Positions 1 through 7,714 of a DNA stretch of 37,852 nt are shown here, in pieces. The DNA lies in contig JAPLRW010000284.1 in the NCBI GenBank assembly GCA_026398935.1, positions 1 to 37,852 of the forward strand, in the 5' to 3' direction. The position numbers and the translations under genes were made by a program. The stretch's first letter is position 1. Every line of letters starts with the position of its first letter. Source of the stretch: Methylococcales bacterium. GTDB lineage: Bacteria; Pseudomonadota; Gammaproteobacteria; Methylococcales; Methylomonadaceae. The notes below the pieces were generated by a model that was given only the letters and a program-made list of their open reading frames with translations, had not been told where the DNA came from and ran no database searches.

Positions 1-75
1 TAATCCTTTGACCGCTGCCAAGGCAACTTTCGCCTTTTCTGCACTTGTAAAAATCTTCCGTTTGTTCTCGCTCAT
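1..75 (-). CDS. IS3-family transposase OrfA, N-terminal 25 codons (partial)
   Basis: Read on the minus strand from ATG at 75, the 25 visible codons begin MSENKRKIFTSAEKAKVALA. This matches the start of IS3-family OrfA proteins, whose N-terminal helix-turn-helix region typically opens with a basic K-R-x-F-(S/T)-x-E-x-K-x-K-V-A-L pattern. OrfA binds the terminal repeats and joins OrfB by programmed frameshifting to make the DDE transposase; that is family knowledge, and only the beginning is present here. A purine-rich AAAAGGG lies just upstream of the ATG and would serve as ribosome binding site. The gene runs off the left edge. Confidence 0.75.
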   Translation of the reverse strand, partial: MSENKRKIFTSAEKAKVALAAVKGL

Positions 76-134
76 TGTTAACCCTTTTCCATGACAGGGT
101 ATAGCTTAAACTATTGTCCTGATTTCGGGGTCCA
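1..134 (-). mobile_element. IS3-family insertion sequence, one end (partial)
   Basis: The window opens inside an insertion sequence read on the minus strand. Its outer end is probably the 20-bp segment at 115-134, which begins TG and ends CA on the plus strand (TGTCCTGATTTCGGGGTCCA), as IS3-family terminal repeats do. The transposase start lies about 40 bp inside this end. The other end and most of the element are outside the window. Immediately beyond 134 an open frame resumes that resembles the C-terminal part of a sugar reductase, so the element appears to sit inside that gene. The target duplication cannot be seen because only one flank is present. Confidence 0.75.
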
Positions 135-476
135 CTATATTTATGCCCGGAACATAAAATTTCTAAATATGATTTGGTGTGTTTATTTGCCAAAATATGG
201 AACAAAGACATAATAATCATTCCCTTTGAAGATTATAGTGTGGATAAAAGTCTGGTATGTACTCGCAAAGAGCTTAAGTACCCTGCATTAACGTATGAAT
301 TGATGTTAAATGAGTTAAAGCAGTGGATTGAAAGTCATCCTGCTTATTATTCAAAAATGGGGTATTCTCGATTTCGTAGTGCAAGCACTATCTGTCGCAG
401 TCAATTTATTGAACGGGGTGGGATGAAAAAATATCCGTTAATTCAAGGAGAAAAAAGCATTCCTCATTATCGATGA
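135..476 (+). pseudogene. RmlD-like SDR sugar reductase/epimerase, C-terminal remnant cut by the IS
   Basis: The frame is open directly from the insertion-sequence end to the stop at 474-476. Its first residues, PEHKISKYDLVCLFAKIWNK, followed by an I-I-P stretch and V-D-K-S-L, resemble the C-terminal substrate-binding part of RmlD-type dTDP-4-dehydrorhamnose reductases and related NAD-dependent sugar epimerases (pattern K-I-S-K-x-x-L ... I-I-P ... D-x-S-L ... W-I-x-x-H). The Rossmann-fold N-terminus and its GxxGxxG motif are absent and would lie left of the insertion. A TTG at 174 could start a 100-residue product, but it has no ribosome binding site and is not a plausible native start. The last ~40 residues do not look like the family and may be a frameshifted tail. 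A role in polysaccharide sugar biosynthesis would suit the exosortase block that follows. Identification is by remembered pattern, not by a search. Confidence 0.6.
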
Positions 477-714
477 TGCATTCTTTTTAGAAGATTTCAT
501 CAAATCAAGCCGTGTAGCTATGAACCGCGATTATGCAATACGCTGCGCTCTTGACAAAAACACCTTGGTTTATCGGTTCTGCCAGTCACGCTAAAAAATT
601 GAATAGCGACTATTAAGGCAAGGTTCAACACTACCAAAAATACGCCTCATTATATCTATAGATAGCTTATAAATGTCATTGACAGTCTTCACTTTTATGA
701 AATGAACAAAAATA
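477..714. other. Intergenic, upstream of the exosortase gene
   Basis: About 240 bp with no convincing gene. It contains two TTGACA hexamers (551-556 and 679-684), but neither has a good -10 box at 16-18 bp. No clear ribosome binding site precedes the ATG at 715. The short minus-strand frame at 591-794 overlaps the exosortase start and looks spurious. Confidence 0.5.
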
Positions 715-2298
715 ATGGTTGCTTTAAATAAAAAATCACTTTTGATACTGTCTTCTTGCGTGATTGGTATTTGTTTGCTGCTTATTTTTGACAAAGGATT
801 GGTTTTTACTGTCGAGCAATGGGAGCGGGATGAATACAGTCATGGCTATTTGATCCCTTTTATTTCTGGATGGTTAGTTTGGGAAAGTCGGGCAACATTA
901 GCTAAATTGACGCATACAGGCAGTTGGGGTGGGTTAGCGGTGGTGGTGTTGGGCTTAATTTTAGGCTTAATGGGTAAGTTATCCTCGTTATTCATTATTA
1001 CGCAATACGCTTTTTTAATGGTGTTATCGGGTTTATGTGTGGCATTTTGGGGGCGGGGGGTGATGAGAATCTTGTGGTTTCCATTAACCTATTTAGACTT
1101 CATGATTCCCGTTCCGCCGTTTTTGTACAACAACTTGTCCTCTAATTTGCAGTTAATTTCATCCGATTTAGGCGTTGCGATTATCAGGCTATTTGATATT
1201 AGTGTGCATCTTGAAGGTAATGTCATTGATTTGGGGGCTTATCAGTTACAGGTGGTCGAAGCGTGTAGTGGTTTACGCTATTTATTCCCGTTGGCCAGCT
1301 TTGGTTTTCTCTGCGCATATTTTTTTCGAGCGCCATTTTGGATGCGCACAGTAATTTTTCTATCGACTGTGCCGATTACCATTTTAATGAACAGTTTTCG
1401 TATTGCCATGATCGGTATCTTGGTTGATAACTTTGGTATTGCACAAGCGGAAGGCTTTTTACATGACTTTGAAGGATGGGTTATTTTTATTGGGTGTTTG
1501 GCGCTGTTATTTGTGGAAATGTGGCTATTGACCCGTTGGTTTATAAAACACAAACAGTTTAGTGATGTATTTGTGGTTGGGATCTCGATACCTGATCTTC
1601 CGGTTCAGCTTCCTAGCAATAAGCATGTAATGGGTATGTCGCTCGGTTTGCCTGCGTCTTACGCGGCCTGTTGCGGGTTATTACTGGTTGCCTCTACATT
1701 TTCTCTGTATCTGGATGATCGGCAGGATTTATCGCCTTCTCGGCGGCATTTTGTTAATTTCCCTTTGCAAATAAATGAGTGGAAAGGTATTGAGGTCGGG
1801 ATGGAGCAGAAGTATATCGATACGTTGCAGTTTGATGATTACATCATTGCTAACTATGCGCGATTAACAGATACTGCCCCCGTTAATTTTTATGTGGCTT
1901 ATTATAGCTCGCAGCGGCAAGGGGCTTCGGTGCATTCACCTAAATCTTGTTTGCCGGGTGATGGTTGGTTAATGGGAGATTTTGAGCAAAAAGTAATCCC
2001 CTCTGTAACCATGCCGAATGGTCAGCCGTTGATGGTTAATCGCGTCGTGATTAGTAAAGGTGATGCTAAACAACTGGTTTATTATTGGTTTCAACAGCGT
2101 GGACGAATTATTACCAATGAATACTTGGCTAAATGGTTTTTATTTTGGGATGCATTGACCCGAAAACGAACCGATGGTGCATTGGTCAGATTGGTGATAC
2201 CGCTGAATGAAACACAGACTGTTGTACAAGGTGATCAAACATTGGATGCGTTTATTCAAGCGGGGATTCCGCTGTTACCGGATTACGTTCCAAATTGA
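715..2298 (+). CDS. xrtD: Exosortase with fused EpsI domain (XrtD/VPLPA-CTERM type)
   Basis: An integral inner-membrane cysteine transpeptidase of the exosortase/archaeosortase family, expected to cut and transfer proteins bearing a PEP-CTERM-type tail. The N-terminal two thirds (about residues 1-300) are multi-spanning and show the exosortase opening W-x-R-D-E-Y-S-H-G-Y-L-I-P (36-48). The three catalytic residues are visible: Cys184 in V-E-A-C-S-G-L-R, Arg229 in M-N-S-F-R, and His250 in F-L-H-D-F-E-G-W. The C-terminal third (about 330-527) is an EpsI domain with H-S-P-K-S-C-L-P-G-D-G-W. EpsI is often a separate gene; the fusion plus the VPVPA-tailed protein at 6750-7253 points to the exosortase D subtype. 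The ATG at 715 is the first usable one: 697 meets a stop at once and 702 is in another frame. It is followed by the PrsT-like and WecA-like genes on the same strand. Confidence 0.88.
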   Translation: MVALNKKSLLILSSCVIGICLLLIFDKGLVFTVEQWERDEYSHGYLIPFISGWLVWESRATLAKLTHTGSWGGLAVVVLGLILGLMGKLSSLFIITQYAFLMVLSGLCVAFWGRGVMRILWFPLTYLDFMIPVPPFLYNNLSSNLQLISSDLGVAIIRLFDISVHLEGNVIDLGAYQLQVVEACSGLRYLFPLASFGFLCAYFFRAPFWMRTVIFLSTVPITILMNSFRIAMIGILVDNFGIAQAEGFLHDFEGWVIFIGCLALLFVEMWLLTRWFIKHKQFSDVFVVGISIPDLPVQLPSNKHVMGMSLGLPASYAACCGLLLVASTFSLYLDDRQDLSPSRRHFVNFPLQINEWKGIEVGMEQKYIDTLQFDDYIIANYARLTDTAPVNFYVAYYSSQRQGASVHSPKSCLPGDGWLMGDFEQKVIPSVTMPNGQPLMVNRVVISKGDAKQLVYYWFQQRGRIITNEYLAKWFLFWDALTRKRTDGALVRLVIPLNETQTVVQGDQTLDAFIQAGIPLLPDYVPN

Positions 2299-2427
2299 TC
2301 GCTGTTTAGTTATGCCGTCTTTAAATAAGCGTTGTTCTATTCTCAACATATTGAATACATTTAAAAATTTTACTCGATGGTTAGTGGTAAACCCTTCCGA
2401 ACTTATTATAGTAGAGCATGTTAGTTT

Positions 2428-4803
2428 ATGATCAATAAAAATATTTTGCGTTATAGCTTGATGGCAGCGGTCATTACTTTAACGGGCTGTGGAAGTTCCG
2501 CCGAAAAAGAAAAGCAGTATTTAGAAAAAGCTCAGGCTTCATTTAAAGTGCAAAATTATGACAAAACGCGGGTTGAATTAAAAAACGTTTTACAAATTAA
2601 CCCTAAAAATACCGATGCGCTATATTTAATGGCGCAGTTGGCGGAAAAGGATCAGGATTGGAAGAAAATGTTCGGGCTATTGTCGGCACTGGTCGTGGAT
2701 AAGCCTGATTTTCTTGAAGCCCAAATTAAATTGGGTAAGCTATTTTTATTTGGTGGGGAGCCGGATAAAGCCCTAGAGAAGTCAGCCTTAGTTCTGGCAA
2801 AAAATGCAGATAACAAAGAAGCACTGGTATTAAAGGCGGCGGTACTGTTACAAAAAAATGACAAAACTTCGGCACAAGCCATTGTTACAAAGGTATTGTC
2901 GCTTAATCCTGGGGATTTAGAAGCGACGTTTTTGTTAGCTAAACTGTACAGTGAATCGAAACAGTATGACGAAGCGCTCAAGGTTATTGATGCCGCGTTA
3001 ACGGCACACCCTGATGAAATTAATCTCGCCTTAATGAAGATGCAAGTATTAATGACTGCAGGAAAAGGCAACGTTGCCGATAACATGGTGAGTGATTTAC
3101 TTACGCGCTTTTCTGATCAGAACGCCTTACATTACAGTATGGCAAAATACTATGTCGTCGCTAAGCAGTTGGACAAGGCGGAGCAGGTGTTGCGGGATCT
3201 TATTGCCAAAAAACCCGCCGAAACTGAGCCAAAATTGGCGTTAATTGAGTATTTTCTAAGTCAGAAAGGTGAGGCGAGAGCAGAAGAGAGCTTACTGGGA
3301 TTCAGTAAAGCGAATCCGACCAATCATGAGTTTAGTTTTGCATTAGTGAGTCTTTATAAGGAAAAGCCAGAAAAGGCTATTCCTGTTTTAAATCATATTA
3401 TTAGCAATGATATAGCGGGCGCTGATGGTTTAAAAGCTAAAAATATGTTGGCTAAGTTTATGTTAAAACAAGGCGATAAAGCCAAGGCTGAGCAATTGAT
3501 TGATGAGGTTATTAAGGTGGATGCGCATAACGCGGACGCCTTAATGATGCGTTCCACGTTATCGGTTGACACGGGTAAATATGAGTCGGCAATCGGTGAT
3601 TTACGAACCGTGTTACGTGATCAACCTGAATCAGAAAAAGCCAATATTTTATCAGCCAGAACGCATTTGAAAAGCGGTTATCTTGATTTGGCGCAAGAAT
3701 CACTTAAAAACAGTCTTGCGATTAATCCTGGCAATATTGATGTGCGTAAAGACTTGGCAAGAATGTTAGCCATGAAAAAAGATGAGACAGCGGCTATTTC
3801 TCTACTGGAAGATTTAGGGCAAGCCAAGCAACAAAATGCGGAAGTGTTAGCGATGTTGGTGGATTTATATGCCCGTAAAACGGAGTGGGCAAAAGCTGAA
3901 GAGACTGCCAAATCGATTGCCAAGGTGGATAATTCCGGATTAGCGGCGTTTAAATTAGCCCAGCTGTATGTGGCACAAAAAAAGCTTCCCGCAGCCGTTG
4001 ATGCTTATAACGAAGCACTTAAATTAAATCCATTAGGATTAGATATTTTGGCTGGATTAAGCAACGTTTATTTGTCCATGGGTGAGGCGGGTAAGGCGAC
4101 TGGTTTATTGGACAAGTTATTGGCAGAACATCCTGCTAACAGTGGCTTATTAAATTTACAGGGTGTTTTGTATCAAAATCAGAAGCGTTTTAGTGATGCC
4201 GAGCGTGTTTTTTCGACGGTTATTAGCTTGGCTAAAACTGAAGAAGTCGGGTATCGAAATTTAGCGGCTGTGTATATTGTGCAAAATCAGTTTGATCAGG
4301 CGCTAAAAGTGTACCAACAAGGACTAGTCGCACTGCCGCAGAATGTTAATTTAATGCAAGCTGTGGCGATGCTGTATGAAAAAACGGCTAAGCCGGATGC
4401 CGCCATCGAAACGTATACGGCTATTTTAAAGATCAAGCCCGATAATAAAGCGGCCATGAATAATCTTGCGGCTATTACCGCTGAGACCACCACCGATCCA
4501 AAACGGCTAAGTGATGTGCTTACTATTGTTAAATCCTTTAAGGATTATAAAGATCCGGTATTTTTGGATACGTTTGGTTGGTTGAGTTATTTGAATGGTC
4601 AATTAGACGATGCGGTGAGTGCATTAGAAAAAGTGGTTAAATTAGAGCCTGATTTTCCGGAGTTTAGTTACCATTTAGCCATGGCTTATGCGGCAAAAGG
4701 GCGAAATGAAGAAGCTAAATTAGCGTTACAAAAAGCGCTGTCTAAAAATAGTCATGCGCCGTGGGTGGATAAAGCAACTATCAAATTAAAAGAACTCAGC
4801 TAA
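2428..4803 (+). CDS. prsT: PEP-CTERM system TPR-repeat lipoprotein (PrsT-like)
   Basis: A 791-residue lipoprotein made almost entirely of tetratricopeptide repeats. The signal peptide MINKNILRYSLMAAVITLTG ends in the lipobox L-T-G-C (Cys21). TPR units then run from about residue 28 to the C-terminus, with recurring A-L-x-L-x-P/N patterns such as A-L-K-L-N-P-L-G and A-I-L-K-I-K-P-D-N. Length, lipobox and placement beside the exosortase match the PrsT family, which accompanies exosortase/EPS loci and is thought to work in exopolysaccharide assembly or export as a periplasmic scaffold. It lies 129 bp after the exosortase and 59 bp before the WecA-like ATG, so co-transcription is likely. The subfamily assignment depends on context, since TPR proteins look alike. 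Confidence 0.85.
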   Translation: MINKNILRYSLMAAVITLTGCGSSAEKEKQYLEKAQASFKVQNYDKTRVELKNVLQINPKNTDALYLMAQLAEKDQDWKKMFGLLSALVVDKPDFLEAQIKLGKLFLFGGEPDKALEKSALVLAKNADNKEALVLKAAVLLQKNDKTSAQAIVTKVLSLNPGDLEATFLLAKLYSESKQYDEALKVIDAALTAHPDEINLALMKMQVLMTAGKGNVADNMVSDLLTRFSDQNALHYSMAKYYVVAKQLDKAEQVLRDLIAKKPAETEPKLALIEYFLSQKGEARAEESLLGFSKANPTNHEFSFALVSLYKEKPEKAIPVLNHIISNDIAGADGLKAKNMLAKFMLKQGDKAKAEQLIDEVIKVDAHNADALMMRSTLSVDTGKYESAIGDLRTVLRDQPESEKANILSARTHLKSGYLDLAQESLKNSLAINPGNIDVRKDLARMLAMKKDETAAISLLEDLGQAKQQNAEVLAMLVDLYARKTEWAKAEETAKSIAKVDNSGLAAFKLAQLYVAQKKLPAAVDAYNEALKLNPLGLDILAGLSNVYLSMGEAGKATGLLDKLLAEHPANSGLLNLQGVLYQNQKRFSDAERVFSTVISLAKTEEVGYRNLAAVYIVQNQFDQALKVYQQGLVALPQNVNLMQAVAMLYEKTAKPDAAIETYTAILKIKPDNKAAMNNLAAITAETTTDPKRLSDVLTIVKSFKDYKDPVFLDTFGWLSYLNGQLDDAVSALEKVVKLEPDFPEFSYHLAMAYAAKGRNEEAKLALQKALSKNSHAPWVDKATIKLKELS

Positions 4804-4862
4804 TATTGAGTAGAAATATTAATGAAACAGTGCCGTTAACAAATTACTTAGTTATTGTATTT

Positions 4863-6167
4863 ATGTCAGAAAATCTATTTTTTTCATCGTTGCTTGCAAC
4901 CGTTATGTTTATTATGGTGTTGTGTCCGTTTGCTGAAAAAATAGGTTTAACGGATCGTCCTGACCATAGAAAACAACATAAAAAACCAACCCCTTTGATT
5001 GGGGGGGTATCTATTTATTTGGCTATTTTAGTAACCTTACTCATTAATGATTTTCAACTGCCACACCAGAATGCTTATTTAGCGGCAGCGGGTCTACTGG
5101 TGTGTGTTGGTTTAGTGGATGATTATAAAGGGCTTGGTGTTAGAATAAGAATGGTAGCCCAAGTCGCCGCCGGGCTCATTATGACTGAAATGGCGGACAT
5201 AAAAATTATCAATTTGGGTGATTTGTTGTTTACAGGCAACATTGAATTAGGTGGTTTTTCCAGTTTTTTCACGTTATTTGCCGTTGTAGGGGGCGTGAAC
5301 GCATTTAATATGATTGATGGCATAGATGGCTTGGCGGGTATGCTGACGTTGGTATCCATGACGGCTTTAGCGCTGATTTCCTGGTTTGCTCAGGATATGC
5401 TGTTGTTTAATTTCTGCAGCATCATTATTGCAACCATAATTGCCTTCTTGGTGTTTAATCTACGTGTGGCGGGGCGCACCAGTGCCAGTGTGTTTTTAGG
5501 CGATACCGGAAGTACGTTATTTGGTTTTACGGTATGCTGGATAGCGATTTCCGCCTCTCAAGGACAGCATCCTATTATTGCATCAACGACTGTTTTATGG
5601 ATTATTGCTATTCCACTCTTTGATTCCGTGTGTATTATGTTACGCCGACTTAGCCAGGGACGGTCGCCGTTTAACCCAGATCGTGAGCATTTACACCACA
5701 TTATGTCTTTAACGGGTTATAGCGTGAATCAGGTGGTTATGCGACTTGCCAGCTATGGCTTAATTATGGCAGCTATTGGTATTATCGCTGACCTTTTATT
5801 CAATATGCCGGAAGGGCTGGTTTTATTATGCTTTTTAGGCTTGTTTACCTGTCATTATTGGGGAATAAGTTATGCGTGGCGCATATTAAAAATCACGCGG
5901 TATATTTGGATGCGTCGAAAAATAAAAGAAGGTGCTGAATTTAAAAAGAAAGAAGAAAGGCGAGGTAATGAACGGGCGTTGATGGGTAATGAGCAACCTA
6001 TTTCTGTAAAGCGTAGAGCCTTAAAAGATCGCCGCTTTACTCCAACTGAGCAGCAGCTAAATATGTTTTACCGTCGTGAAGAAAAAATGGATGATCCTGA
6101 TTATCGAAAAAGACTTAAAGCTAAAATCATTAGCTCCTGGTTGAATTTGTATATTGGTAGTCAATGA
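4863..6167 (+). CDS. wecA: WecA-like undecaprenyl-phosphate GlcNAc-1-phosphate transferase
   Basis: A polytopic membrane enzyme that transfers a sugar-1-phosphate (GlcNAc-1-P in WecA) from a UDP-sugar to undecaprenyl phosphate, the first step of many surface polysaccharides. Family motifs are clear: T-D-R-P-D-H-R-K near the N-terminus, the Mg-binding V-D-D-Y, N-M-I-D-G-I-D-G-L, G-D-T-G-S-T-L-F-G-F, and P-F-N-P-D-R-E-H-L-H-H. About 11 membrane segments are expected. I chose ATG 4863, which gives an N-terminus close to E. coli WecA in length; a TTG at 4806 in frame would add 19 residues, and neither has a good ribosome binding site. A charged C-terminal extension of roughly 80 residues (many K/R/E) is longer than in E. 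coli WecA. The exosortase neighbourhood suggests service to an exopolysaccharide. Confidence 0.88.
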   Translation: MSENLFFSSLLATVMFIMVLCPFAEKIGLTDRPDHRKQHKKPTPLIGGVSIYLAILVTLLINDFQLPHQNAYLAAAGLLVCVGLVDDYKGLGVRIRMVAQVAAGLIMTEMADIKIINLGDLLFTGNIELGGFSSFFTLFAVVGGVNAFNMIDGIDGLAGMLTLVSMTALALISWFAQDMLLFNFCSIIIATIIAFLVFNLRVAGRTSASVFLGDTGSTLFGFTVCWIAISASQGQHPIIASTTVLWIIAIPLFDSVCIMLRRLSQGRSPFNPDREHLHHIMSLTGYSVNQVVMRLASYGLIMAAIGIIADLLFNMPEGLVLLCFLGLFTCHYWGISYAWRILKITRYIWMRRKIKEGAEFKKKEERRGNERALMGNEQPISVKRRALKDRRFTPTEQQLNMFYRREEKMDDPDYRKRLKAKIISSWLNLYIGSQ

Positions 6168-6749
6168 ATTATTAGTTAAAAAAATAACTAAGTGCTATTT
6201 GAAATATAAAAGTATTTCGTCATTTTAGTGTAACTTCAATATGCTACGCTATTTTTTTGGGAGTGTGCCGCAAGCACAGTTATAGTGGCTTGGGCTAGGA
6301 GTATTCGTCCCACCAGAGGTATGCCAAAACCAACAGTAGGCGTTTTAGGCGACGATCTATCACATAAAGGGGCATCGCTATTTTTTTAGTGGATGACGCG
6401 CGATGATTCTGAGTAACGAATGTTTATTTTAAGTCAAACACTTGATAGTGAGTGTAAAAAATAACGCTAATTTACAGGACTAAATTGAGCGCTATGCTGT
6501 TCGTGATTTTTACCCCCCATTTGTAAATAATATCATGCTATTAAGTCGTTTGTGGTGAGCTGGTTGAGCCGTTAAGGGTTTAATAGTTGTATTCTTCTTG
6601 GGGTAAAAGGACAGATTATGATTAGAAAAGGATTTTTATATCGTCTGGGAGTGAAACATGTTGCGGCAGGAATCAGAGGTCAGCCTGTTATTTATGACGT
6701 AGCAGCCAATTGTTCCCAGGTTATTTTTATGTTGTACAAGGAATTAATT
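6168..6749 (+). promoter_or_regulatory. Long (~580 nt) leader region before the VPLPA-CTERM gene
   Basis: No convincing gene lies here. Just after the wecA stop is an AT-rich hairpin (TTAGTTA 6172-6178 with TAACTAA 6185-6191). The stretch 6240-6390 is GC-richer and could fold, but it does not fit the c-di-GMP-I riboswitch core or another riboswitch I recognise. I found no good sigma-54 site. A frame open from ATG 6618 into the next gene lacks a ribosome binding site and would bury the signal peptide. The promoter of the next gene must lie here unless it is read through from wecA. Confidence 0.35.
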
Positions 6750-7253
6750 ATGTCAATTTTTAAATCAGTCGTTTTAGGCGCTTTACTGACCGCGCCGATG
6801 TTAGTGGGGGCAACTACCACCACGAGTTATTCGAGTTCAACCAGTCCATCAAGTAGTTATACGGGCAATGGAACGGGTCAGCTTGATAAAGACTATTCCT
6901 TAACAGGGTTTAGTGACAGTTGGACTTTGAATGTTGGTAGTGGCGATGTAGCAACACTTACTTTTTCTCCAACCACTCTTTCTCAAAGAGGCGCATCTCT
7001 TCTGAGTTTGGATGGTTTTTCAGTCAATGGTGAAACAGGTAATTTTTTTAAAGCTGGCATAACTGCGGGTATTTATAATTTTTCTGTAGCAAGCACTGCT
7101 GCGAGTGGATTATTTGGTGGTACTTATACAGGAACGACAACTGTAGCATCTGCAGTATCGGCTGTGCCAGTTCCTGCTGCCGTATGGTTTATGGGTTCTG
7201 CAATGGTAGGTCTGTTTTCATTCAGAAAACGTAAAGTGACGTTGGTCGCATAA
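6750..7253 (+). CDS. Secreted Ser/Thr-rich protein with VPLPA-CTERM sorting tail
   Basis: A 167-residue exported protein and the probable substrate of the exosortase encoded 4.5 kb upstream. The signal peptide is about residues 1-22 (MSIFKSVVLGALLTAPMLVG), followed by a T/S-rich stretch with several S-S and T-T runs. The C-terminus has the three-part sorting signal: V-P-V-P-A-A-V-W-F, a hydrophobic segment ending G-L-F-S-F, and the basic cluster R-K-R-K. This corresponds to the VPLPA-CTERM variant of PEP-CTERM signals. Family knowledge says such proteins are processed by an exosortase and often glycosylated and displayed with EPS. The start at 6750 is set by AAGGA at 6738-6742 and by the signal peptide; ATG 6618 is in frame but implausible. 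The middle of the protein matches no family I know. A terminator follows at 7316-7340. Confidence 0.85.
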   Translation: MSIFKSVVLGALLTAPMLVGATTTTSYSSSTSPSSSYTGNGTGQLDKDYSLTGFSDSWTLNVGSGDVATLTFSPTTLSQRGASLLSLDGFSVNGETGNFFKAGITAGIYNFSVASTAASGLFGGTYTGTTTVASAVSAVPVPAAVWFMGSAMVGLFSFRKRKVTLVA

Positions 7254-7315
7254 GATGTATTGCCTAGATACTTAGTGAACTGCTAAGTAGCTAAGTATAA
7301 AAGGCTTTTCTATTG

Positions 7316-7340
7316 AAAGGGGCTTAATTGCCCCTTTTTT
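7316..7340 (+). terminator. Rho-independent terminator after the VPLPA-CTERM gene
   Basis: Stem AAAGGGGC (7316-7323) pairs with GCCCCTTT (7330-7337) around a 6-nt loop, and a T run extends to 7340. A second, weaker hairpin (GCTGC-CTA-GCAGC) followed by six T lies about 20 bp further on. Confidence 0.85.
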
Positions 7341-7714
7341 CAGTTTACGGCTGCCTAGCAGCGTTTTTTCGTGCCTGTTGTTGGTGGTGATTGCGGGTAG
7401 TGCGTTTTTGGATAGACCCTATATAAATGTTAATCAATATCGTCATTTTTTACTTTTAGAACTACTTTTTCTGAGGATGGCAGGGATTGCCCGCTTTATC
7501 TCTAGTCTGCGTGCGGAACTCTTCGCTATCACTTGTACCCCCCAAAAAAGGGTGCGTCCTTTGGGGGTAACGCCATAATCGGTATTAGGCAGTTCTGCTC
7601 AAGCCGTTGCGTAACATCCGTTAGTTATCCAAAATAGTCAGCCTTAAGTGACGTAGCTTAATCTGATCCTGTATAATTTTGCCATCATTACACATTATTA
7701 AATAACCCAGTCAT
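7341..7714. other. Intergenic region with hairpin and promoter
   Basis: A CCCCCAAA (7539-7546) / TTTGGGGG (7560-7567) hairpin with a 13-nt loop stands alone here without a T tract. The 66-codon frame from TTG 7378 has no ribosome binding site or recognisable features and is not called. A promoter candidate for the next gene lies at 7648-7677. Confidence 0.4.
7648..7677 (+). promoter_or_regulatory. Candidate sigma-70 promoter for the beta-RFAP synthase gene
   Basis: GTGACG (7648-7653), 18 bp, then a perfect TATAAT (7672-7677). The start codon is 38 bp downstream of the -10 box. Confidence 0.5.

Noticed and set aside
2207-2431. 74-codon plus-strand frame across the exosortase end
   Set aside because: It overlaps the end of the exosortase gene in another frame and shows no features of its own.
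6240-6390. Possible c-di-GMP riboswitch before the surface-protein gene
   Set aside because: The conserved GGACGCAAAG-type core and tetraloop receptor pattern are not present.
6618-6749. In-frame N-terminal extension of the VPLPA-CTERM protein
   Set aside because: It would place the signal peptide 44 residues inside the protein; AAGGA at 6738-6742 marks ATG 6750.
7378-7578. 66-codon plus-strand frame from TTG
   Set aside because: No ribosome binding site or recognisable features, and it contains the CCCCCAAA hairpin.
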